Assembly (NCBI GenBank): GCA_017394925.1
Contig: JAFPWQ010000108.1
Span: 1-16,161 of the forward strand
Length of the DNA: 16,161 nucleotides
Direction: 5' to 3'
Source: Synergistaceae bacterium
Lineage (GTDB): Bacteria > Synergistota > Synergistia > Synergistales > Aminobacteriaceae
Part shown: piece after piece, positions 7,926 through 12,775 of the stretch
Numbering within the stretch: the stretch's first letter is position 1
How the letters are laid out: each line of letters opens with the position of its first letter
Position numbers and translations under genes: made by a program
The notes under the pieces: model-generated
Database searches by the model: none
What the model was told of the DNA's origin: nothing
Seen by the model: only the letters and a program-made list of their open reading frames with translations

Positions 7926-8848
7926 TCATCTTCAGAACCCATAAGAGCCTCTGCAAATTCTTCTGCGTCAAAATTATTCAGGTCGTCAGGGCCTTCACCA
8001 AGTCCGATGTAACGCACAGGAACATTAAGACTTCTTGCGATTGAGATTACTACTCCGCCTTTTGATGTGTTATCGTATTTCGTTAGTATAATCGAGTTTA
8101 CCGGAATAATTTTGTTGAACGTTTCAGCCTGAGCAACTGAATTCTGACCGAGTACAGCATCAACCACAAGAACAGTTTCGAGTCTTTCTTCGCCTGCCCC
8201 ACGCAGTAAGACCCGGTGAATCTTTCTGAGTTCTTCCATGAGATTATGCTTGTCATGAAGTCTTCCGGCTGTGTCGACAATCAGAACGTCAGAATGTGAA
8301 CTCTCTGCTGCCTTCCATGCGTCAAATGCAACTGCGGCCGGATCACTTCCCTGTCCCTGTGCAATGACACGAACATCTGAACGTTCACCCCAGATCTTTA
8401 ACTGCTCAACTGCTGCTGCCCTGAATGTGTCAGATGCGGCCATGATTACCTTTTTGCCCTGACGCTTGAACATCATCGCAAGTTTTCCGGCTGATGTTGT
8501 TTTTCCGCTTCCGTTTACGCCTGCCATGAGTAAGACCAGAGGAGTCTTTGAGAGATTGAAACTTTTTCCCATGCCGCTAACTGAATTTAATTCGCCTGCA
8601 ATCTTTGCGACAAAAATTTTCTTTAACTCTGACGAATCCGTTATGCTTTTTGCTTTTGCTTCTTTCTTAAGGAAGTCTATTATCTCTTCGGTAAAATCAA
8701 GACCAGCATCACCAGTGATTAATTTTTCTTCAAGCTCATCCCAGAAATTCGGATCTATTTTTTTCCCTGAGAATAATTTCGCGATCCCTGAACTCCATTT
8801 TTCACGAACTCCCTTTAAACTTTCGCGTAATTTTGAGAATATCGACAT
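7922..8848 (-). CDS. ftsY: FtsY, signal recognition particle receptor GTPase
   Basis: FtsY is the membrane-associated receptor that docks SRP-ribosome complexes at the Sec translocon, using reciprocal GTP hydrolysis with Ffh. The 308-residue product has a short amphipathic N-terminal helix (SIFSKLRESLKGVREKWSSG) that can serve as the membrane-targeting sequence, the helical N domain (about 30-95), and the G domain with GVNGSGKTT (110-118), the SRP-GTPase insertion motifs SDTFRAAAVEQL (139-150) and GSDPAAVAFDA (167-177), DTAGR (192-196), TKYD (256-259, usually TKLD) and GLGEGPDDL (282-290). All catalytic motifs are intact. It lacks the long acidic A domain of E. coli FtsY; a very acidic protein is instead encoded directly upstream. 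The ribosome-binding sequence AAGGTGA contains that gene's stop codon, ten bases before the ftsY ATG, so the two are likely coupled. Confidence 0.97.
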   Translation of the reverse strand: MSIFSKLRESLKGVREKWSSGIAKLFSGKKIDPNFWDELEEKLITGDAGLDFTEEIIDFLKKEAKAKSITDSSELKKIFVAKIAGELNSVSGMGKSFNLSKTPLVLLMAGVNGSGKTTSAGKLAMMFKRQGKKVIMAASDTFRAAAVEQLKIWGERSDVRVIAQGQGSDPAAVAFDAWKAAESSHSDVLIVDTAGRLHDKHNLMEELRKIHRVLLRGAGEERLETVLVVDAVLGQNSVAQAETFNKIIPVNSIILTKYDNTSKGGVVISIARSLNVPVRYIGLGEGPDDLNNFDAEEFAEALMGSEDE

Positions 8849-8858
8849 GCTGAATAAA

Positions 8859-11591
8859 TCACCTTCCCGAAATCCTTCGCATAAATATTATCTCGTAACC
8901 GTACTGTCCGCTTGTAGTGTCCTGAGTGCGTCTTGAGCCGACAACCTGCCAGCCGTCTCTGCCTCTCTGCGACATTCTTTCGGCTATGTTCTGGTCAATA
9001 ATGAAATCAATCGCATAATCATATGACGGTTTGCTCTCAATTCCTGAAACTGAATCAAATACTCCTCCTGATGAATTCATCGCAATAACCGAAGCAAGTT
9101 TATCGGGAAGAGTGAATAACTGCCATAAAGTAAGACCTCCCACGATTAAGAGCAGGAATAATAACAACGGAAGTAATAATCCCCCTCCTGAATGTGAAGA
9201 TGAAGTTTTTTTAGCTGCTGCTGAAGATGAAGATGAATCTTTTTGTGATGTTCCGTTTTTCCTTGCTGCTAATTTCTCGCGTATTCCCATTGTCTTCTCC
9301 TTGTGAGTTTCTTCGGTCTCGGTCATGAATGACGGCTCAAGTTCTGGTTCTAGTTCTGGTTCTGGTTCTTCATCAGGAATAGATGTTGCTTCGCTGAGAA
9401 TTCCAAGAGAGTTTATATCCCAGTCATCTCCGATTTCGTCATCTGCTTGATGTTCGTGTTCGTTTTCGTCTAATAAATTTTCAGGCATTTTATTTTCTGG
9501 TACAACCTCCTCATGCTGTGTATCGTTATCATTATCATTAACGCTTTCTTCGGGTGCATCCTGTGTGAACTGTGCTATTTCCTGTTCGAGTCTCTGCTGT
9601 GCCGTCATAGGCTCTGATTCTGGTTCTGGTTCTGGTTCTGAATCTGGAAGGGGTACATCTTCAACTTCGAGTTCTGCGTCAGATTCGACAAGGGGCTCTT
9701 CATCAGGAATATCATCATTCACATCATCACTCAAAGGCAGCTCATTGAGATTAATTTCTGGTTCTTCAGGCTCATCGTCTGCATTAATATCAACATCAAA
9801 CGGTGAAGAATCATCGTCTTCACTTTCAGATTCATTTTCAGGTTCAGAATCAGGAATGTCATGAATCTCTTCGGGGTCAGCTGTAACGTCATGCAATTCA
9901 TCTGTGAAGTCAGGCAAAAATGCTTCGTCTTTATCGTTATTATCTTCTTCCTGTTCATTTTCACTTTCAGATTCAGATTCTGATTCAGTTATGCGCGGTG
10001 AAGTTCTTTCGGCGAGTTCAGAGAGTGAAGAAATATCATCGAATGGATTCAAATCTTTTTCGAGGTCCTGCATTGCCTGCTGCTGTGCAATTCCCAAAGG
10101 AGACTCTGACATGGCCTGAGCGATATTAGCCTTGAGTTTGTCTTCTGCTGACTGTTCAGAGTTATTATCTGCATTCTGTGATGTGTAAAAATTTTCGGGC
10201 AGTCTGTAAGGTTCGGGAGATTCTTTTGATTCAAGCGTCAGGGGATTCCCGGTCATAGCTTCGGCAATATCGGCCATGAGTTTGTCTTCGGCTGTCTTTG
10301 TGGTCTCCGGCATCGTTACGGAAACGGGAACGGCTTCGGCTTCGGGGTCTGGTTCAGGTTCAGGCTCAGGCTCGTCAATTATCTGCGGCAAATCCGAATC
10401 AACATTCACGATAATATCAGCTGACGGCGAAAATTCTTCATGCGTTTCTTCATTCACTTCTTCATTATCTTCGCTATCTTCGCTATCTTCACTATCTGCT
10501 ATGGCCATGTCTGAATCATATTCTTCTGGTTCTGATTCTGATTCTGATTCAAGTTCTTGTGATTCTGTTTCTGCGTCAATAACGGGAATGTCTTCAAACT
10601 CTTCAAGTTCTTCTTCAGTATCAGGGTCTTCAACTTCATCGGCACTTATTACGGGTATGTCAGGCAGTTCATCGTTATCTTCATCTGAGAGTTCCGAATC
10701 GATTAATGGTATATCAGGAAGTTCATCTTTGTGTTCTGTTGATTCTGTTTCTTCGGGTTCTGGTTCATCTTCAACGCTCAAATCTTCATGGACATTTTCA
10801 GTCTGATTAACTGCAGACTCCGCTTCAGGAATTATCTGCGGAATTTCATCTACACTTTCAGCGGGTAAAATTTCTTCTGGTTCAGTTTCATGTTCTGCCT
10901 CATGAATAACCTTCGGAATTTCTTTTACATTATCGTTCTGCACAGGCTCTTCATGTTCAGCATCATTAACTGCCTGCGTCATATCATTCACATTTTCAGC
11001 CTGCAAAATATCTTCATGTTCTGCTAACTTCTCAGCATCATCATTAATGACTTGCGGCTCATCATCAGCAGCAATATTAACCGTCGAAGGCTGTTCTGTA
11101 TCTTTATGCTCTTCATGTGAATTCACGCTTTCAATTTCATTATATGAACTTTCTTCTGTTTTTTCTTTTTCTCTTTCGTGAGTATCATGGACAATTGCAT
11201 TCTGTATTTCCGGCTTCGTATCATGCGGAAGATTCACGGGTGCATTTAGCTTCGTTCTTTCTTCTTTGACTTCTGGCTTATCCGTCTGTGCTTTTCTGCT
11301 CACACGTGGCTTATCCTGCCGTGATGAAGATGATAAAGGTGATGACGATTGAGCCTTTGCATTTCCGCCCGCAAGACTCTCTTCGATTTTCTTCTCGAAT
11401 TCATCCATGAACGAATCAACCCGCTGGCCTATGCTTTTATCCGTCCCTGATGAAATACGGCGGCGCACTCTTCTGAGCCTTGAAGATGAAGATTTTTCCC
11501 GGTCTTCAGATGATGAATGCGAACTCTCTCCAGTAAATGAATTTCCTTTAAGTTCTTCCCGCAATTTTTCTTCCGATGTCTTTTCACTCAT
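8859..11591 (-). CDS. Large acidic, repeat-rich membrane-anchored protein with C-terminal DUF4177-like domain
   Basis: I know no named family for the whole 910-residue protein. Residues 1-115 are Ser-rich and basic (RLRRVRRR at 38-45). Residues about 120-760 are dominated by Glu, Asp, Ser and Pro and are probably disordered. This region holds a degenerate 21-25 residue repeat (195-259), three DIPxI motifs (290-340), Ser-Glu and Glu-Pro runs, and three copies of an amphipathic motif: TAEDKLMADIAEAM (433-446), SAEDKLKANIAQAM (481-494) and TAQQRLEQEIAQF (663-675). A basic, Ser/Ala-rich linker (764-800) precedes one membrane span (804-826). The end (857-908) resembles DUF4177: DYAIDFIIDQN, the DGWQVVGSRR core, and a final YEIIFMRRI strand. 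Positive charges before the span predict an inside N-terminus and an outside C-terminal domain. It is the first gene of the operon and ftsY follows after ten bases. A link to SRP-dependent targeting is inference only. Confidence 0.9.
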   Translation of the reverse strand: MSEKTSEEKLREELKGNSFTGESSHSSSEDREKSSSSRLRRVRRRISSGTDKSIGQRVDSFMDEFEKKIEESLAGGNAKAQSSSPLSSSSRQDKPRVSRKAQTDKPEVKEERTKLNAPVNLPHDTKPEIQNAIVHDTHEREKEKTEESSYNEIESVNSHEEHKDTEQPSTVNIAADDEPQVINDDAEKLAEHEDILQAENVNDMTQAVNDAEHEEPVQNDNVKEIPKVIHEAEHETEPEEILPAESVDEIPQIIPEAESAVNQTENVHEDLSVEDEPEPEETESTEHKDELPDIPLIDSELSDEDNDELPDIPVISADEVEDPDTEEELEEFEDIPVIDAETESQELESESESEPEEYDSDMAIADSEDSEDSEDNEEVNEETHEEFSPSADIIVNVDSDLPQIIDEPEPEPEPDPEAEAVPVSVTMPETTKTAEDKLMADIAEAMTGNPLTLESKESPEPYRLPENFYTSQNADNNSEQSAEDKLKANIAQAMSESPLGIAQQQAMQDLEKDLNPFDDISSLSELAERTSPRITESESESESENEQEEDNNDKDEAFLPDFTDELHDVTADPEEIHDIPDSEPENESESEDDDSSPFDVDINADDEPEEPEINLNELPLSDDVNDDIPDEEPLVESDAELEVEDVPLPDSEPEPEPESEPMTAQQRLEQEIAQFTQDAPEESVNDNDNDTQHEEVVPENKMPENLLDENEHEHQADDEIGDDWDINSLGILSEATSIPDEEPEPELEPELEPSFMTETEETHKEKTMGIREKLAARKNGTSQKDSSSSSAAAKKTSSSHSGGGLLLPLLLFLLLIVGGLTLWQLFTLPDKLASVIAMNSSGGVFDSVSGIESKPSYDYAIDFIIDQNIAERMSQRGRDGWQVVGSRRTQDTTSGQYGYEIIFMRRISGR
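9114..9182 (-). other. Membrane-spanning segment of the acidic protein
   Basis: This stretch encodes residues 804-826, a continuous run of Leu, Phe, Ile and Val beginning LLLPLLLFLLLIVGG. It is the only hydrophobic span in the protein and is flanked upstream by a basic, Ser-rich linker, which predicts an N-in/C-out anchor. Confidence 0.85.
9341..9370. repeat. Hexamer tandem array, five GTTCTN units
   Basis: Five consecutive + strand hexamers fit GTTCTN. Read on the minus strand they encode the alternating Glu-Pro/Glu-Leu run at residues about 741-750 of the acidic protein. Because the unit is six bases, gain or loss of units keeps the frame. Confidence 0.8.
9616..9645. repeat. Hexamer tandem array, five GRWTCT units
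   Basis: The + strand reads GATTCT, three copies of GGTTCT, then GAATCT. On the minus strand this encodes the Ser-Glu-Pro-Glu-Pro-Glu run (residues about 650-658) of the acidic protein, in frame. Confidence 0.8.
10348..10374. repeat. Hexamer tandem array, TCWGGY units
   Basis: The + strand reads TCTGGT, TCAGGT, TCAGGC, TCAGGC and TCG, which encodes the Glu-Pro repeat at residues about 406-414 of the acidic protein on the minus strand. Differences between units are mostly at silent positions. Confidence 0.75.
10462..10497. repeat. Nonamer tandem array, four copies
   Basis: Four consecutive nine-base units, TCATTATCT, TCGCTATCT twice, and TCACTATCT, encode the Asp-Ser-Glu repeat (about residues 366-376) of the acidic protein on the minus strand. 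Adjacent units are identical or differ by one or two bases, suggesting recent slippage-type duplication. Confidence 0.85.
10524..10550. repeat. Hexamer tandem array, TCTGAT units
   Basis: The + strand reads TTCTGGTTCTGATTCTGATTC and continues in the same pattern. It encodes the Glu-Ser repeat (about residues 348-356) of the acidic protein. It is one more in-frame six-base array in the same gene. Confidence 0.75.
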
Positions 11592-11632
11592 TCTGTTTTC
11601 ATTCCGTCCTTAAGAACCGCTCTTAGTGCCTA

Positions 11633-11638
11633 ATTATA
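11633..11638 (-). promoter_or_regulatory. Candidate -10 box for the acidic protein-ftsY operon
   Basis: A TATAAT lies on the minus strand about 41 bases before the first start codon of the operon and just after the tRNA terminator. The -35 position falls in the terminator's T tract (CTTTTT), so the promoter is weakly supported; position is the main argument. Downstream, AAGGACGG is the only Shine-Dalgarno candidate, 15 bases before the ATG. Confidence 0.35.
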
Positions 11639-11653
11639 AATCATCGCGGCCAT

Positions 11654-11686
11654 AAAAAAAGCCTCCGCATTAATTTACGGAAGCTT
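11654..11686 (-). terminator. Intrinsic terminator downstream of tRNA-Glu
   Basis: On the minus strand a 9-bp stem, AAGCTTCCG against CGGAGGCTT (one T-G pair), has a ten-base A/T-rich loop and ends in seven T residues. The odd pair is a wobble only in the minus-strand transcript and a C-A mismatch on the other strand, which fixes the orientation. It starts 15 bases after the tRNA 3' end. Confidence 0.88.
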
Positions 11687-11701
11687 CTTATATTCTAGTT
11701 C

Positions 11702-11777
11702 TGGTAGCCTCAACGGGACTCGAACCCGTGTTTTAGCCTTGAGAGGGCTACGACCTGGACCGCTAGTCGATGAGGCC
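11702..11777 (-). tRNA. tRNA-Glu (anticodon CTC)
   Basis: The minus strand folds into a 76-base cloverleaf. The acceptor stem GGCCTCA pairs with TGAGGCT (a G-U at the first pair), followed by discriminator A and an encoded CCA. The D arm reads GACTAGCGGTCCAGGTC. The anticodon stem TAGCC/GGCTA encloses the loop CTCTCAA, giving anticodon CTC, which reads the Glu codon GAG. The T arm is ACGGG-TTCGAGT-CCCGT. The TCGxCTAGxGG...CCAGG pattern of the D region matches bacterial tRNA-Glu. It is a single gene with its own promoter and terminator. Confidence 0.95.
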
Positions 11778-11797
11778 ATTGATTTATTGCGGGGGAA

Positions 11798-11826
11798 ATA
11801 TTATCATGAAAAAAATTTTTCTGCAA
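11798..11826 (-). promoter_or_regulatory. Promoter of tRNA-Glu (TTGCAG - 17 bp - TAATAT)
   Basis: On the minus strand TTGCAG (11821-11826) and TAATAT (11798-11803) are separated by exactly 17 bases, close to the sigma-70 consensus. The spacer contains an A5T7 tract. The stretch after the -10 box is C-rich (TTTCCCCCGC), the type of GC-rich discriminator found in stable-RNA promoters under growth-rate or stringent control. The mature tRNA begins about 20 bases downstream of the -10 box. Confidence 0.72.
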
Positions 11827-11839
11827 GCAGGATAAATTA

Positions 11840-11868
11840 TTGACGCATGAAAAACACATAGATTTACT
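11840..11868 (+). promoter_or_regulatory. Candidate promoter of the 11896-12630 gene
   Basis: TTGACG (11840-11845) and TTTACT (11863-11868) are 17 bases apart, about 27 bases before the start codon, in the divergent space shared with the tRNA promoter. The -35 box matches five of six consensus positions; the -10 box is poor (four of six). Confidence 0.4.
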
Positions 11869-11895
11869 TTTTAAATAAAGCGGGAGGAAATTTAT

Positions 11896-12630
11896 ATGTC
11901 ATTTTTCAGCTGGTTTTCAAGCGGTAAAAAAGAACGCTCTATTGAAGATATGTATAATGATATTGGCCGCTTCAGCAATGATGATGATATGCAGAATGAA
12001 CAGCTGCTTGAACTTGCAAAATATGATCGGACATATCTGCAAGTCTGGAATTTAATGAAGAAAGGCGGAAATGTTGATGTTGTTCCAAACGCTTATGGTG
12101 AATTCGGACACGACATTACGAATCCTGTTCCGGTCAACGGAGTAGTCGGTGAGATAACATATCTTTCACGGCTGCTTACAAGTTCGGGCGAGAAAGTATT
12201 TTTTCACAGGCTTGGCAGCATAAATACTATCGATGTCTTTGAGATTGTTTCACAAAGCGGTTTAGAGTGGGATATTCTTTATCTTGATATGTATAACACA
12301 CGAAAGACAAGATTTGTCCCGAAGAATTATCAGTTTCAGAGAAATAAACAGTCTCAGCCCATGACATTCCTGACGCGGGGAATAGATGCTTACATAGAAG
12401 ATTTTCCGCGATCATTTTATGACATTCTGTTTTATTCATATAATCCTGATCCGCAGACAATGCTGGCAACAAAAATGATAGCTGACCCGGACGGCAAAAA
12501 AATATCTTATCTTCAGCGTCCTGTATGGCACTTAAAACTTGTACAGCAGTGTATTTCACGTCTCAGTGCGCAAAAGGCAGTGAAAATATCAGGCAGTCAA
12601 ATATTAACTCAGTTAAGATCCAGGAGATAA
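11896..12630 (+). CDS. Conserved protein of unknown function with an NPVPVNGxxGExxYLS motif
   Basis: This 244-residue soluble protein has no signal peptide or clear membrane span. After a short N-terminal helix (MSFFSWFSSGKK, possibly membrane-associating) and an acidic stretch, it has the blocks TNPVPVNGVVGEITYLSRL (75-93), VFFHRLGS (101-108), IDVFEIVS (112-119), WDILYLDMYNTRKTRFVP (125-142) and a C-terminal helical end. I recall similar blocks in uncharacterised proteins from unrelated bacteria but know no function or family number. The start is secure: GGGAGG lies eight bases before the ATG. It is transcribed in the same direction as ppdK with 145 bases between them and no obvious terminator, so read-through is possible. 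Confidence 0.85.
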   Translation: MSFFSWFSSGKKERSIEDMYNDIGRFSNDDDMQNEQLLELAKYDRTYLQVWNLMKKGGNVDVVPNAYGEFGHDITNPVPVNGVVGEITYLSRLLTSSGEKVFFHRLGSINTIDVFEIVSQSGLEWDILYLDMYNTRKTRFVPKNYQFQRNKQSQPMTFLTRGIDAYIEDFPRSFYDILFYSYNPDPQTMLATKMIADPDGKKISYLQRPVWHLKLVQQCISRLSAQKAVKISGSQILTQLRSRR

Positions 12631-12706
12631 AGCAGCTTTAAGAAGTGCGAATATGAACTAGCATAAATTTACGCAAACAACCGAATATTTTTATCACGAA
12701 ATTTTT

Positions 12707-12712
12707 TATAAT
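12707..12712 (+). promoter_or_regulatory. Candidate -10 box for ppdK
   Basis: A perfect TATAAT sits 63 bases before the ppdK start in an A/T-rich run. No good -35 hexamer is visible at 16-18 bases (AATATT at 17), so it may need an activator. An imperfect palindrome, GCATAAATTTACGC (12661-12674), lies about 32 bases upstream of the box, where activators often bind, but this is only suggestive. The rest of the 145-base space shows nothing else clear. Confidence 0.4.
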
Positions 12713-12770
12713 CACTCTCAGAAGTAACTTTTTCTTCTTCAACACCAAAATTTTATTTCAGGGAGTGATT
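12710..12770 (+). promoter_or_regulatory. Inverted repeat able to sequester the ppdK ribosome-binding site
   Basis: AATCACTCTC (12710-12719) is complementary to GGGAGTGATT (12761-12770) over ten pairs with one wobble, with a 41-base loop. The second arm contains the GGGAG ribosome-binding site of ppdK. The stem can form only in transcripts starting upstream of the TATAAT at 12707-12712. It may be chance, since no other structure supports it. Confidence 0.35.
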
Positions 12771-12775
12771 TAATT

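Noticed and set aside
9565..9864. Second Ser/Gly-rich + strand ORF
   Set aside because: Same cause: a shadow of the acidic gene, with no ribosome-binding site or recognisable domain.
9341..10550. Repeat arrays as a possible CRISPR or minisatellite locus
   Set aside because: Units are 6 or 9 bases, in frame within a coding region, with no spacer structure and no cas genes.
10276..10806. Long + strand ORF rich in Ser and Gly (176 aa)
   Set aside because: It is the antisense reading of the Glu/Asp/Ser repeats of the acidic protein; Ser-Gly runs come from the complementary TCT/GGT hexamers, and the minus-strand frame is continuous, carries a membrane span and fits the operon.
11702..11777. tRNA gene as an integration site for a mobile element
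   Set aside because: No integrase, no repeated tRNA 3' end and no foreign-looking genes nearby.
12628..12640. Palindrome TAAAGCAGCTTTA over the stop codon of the 11896-12630 gene, considered as a terminator
   Set aside because: The one-base centre cannot form a hairpin loop and no T tract follows.
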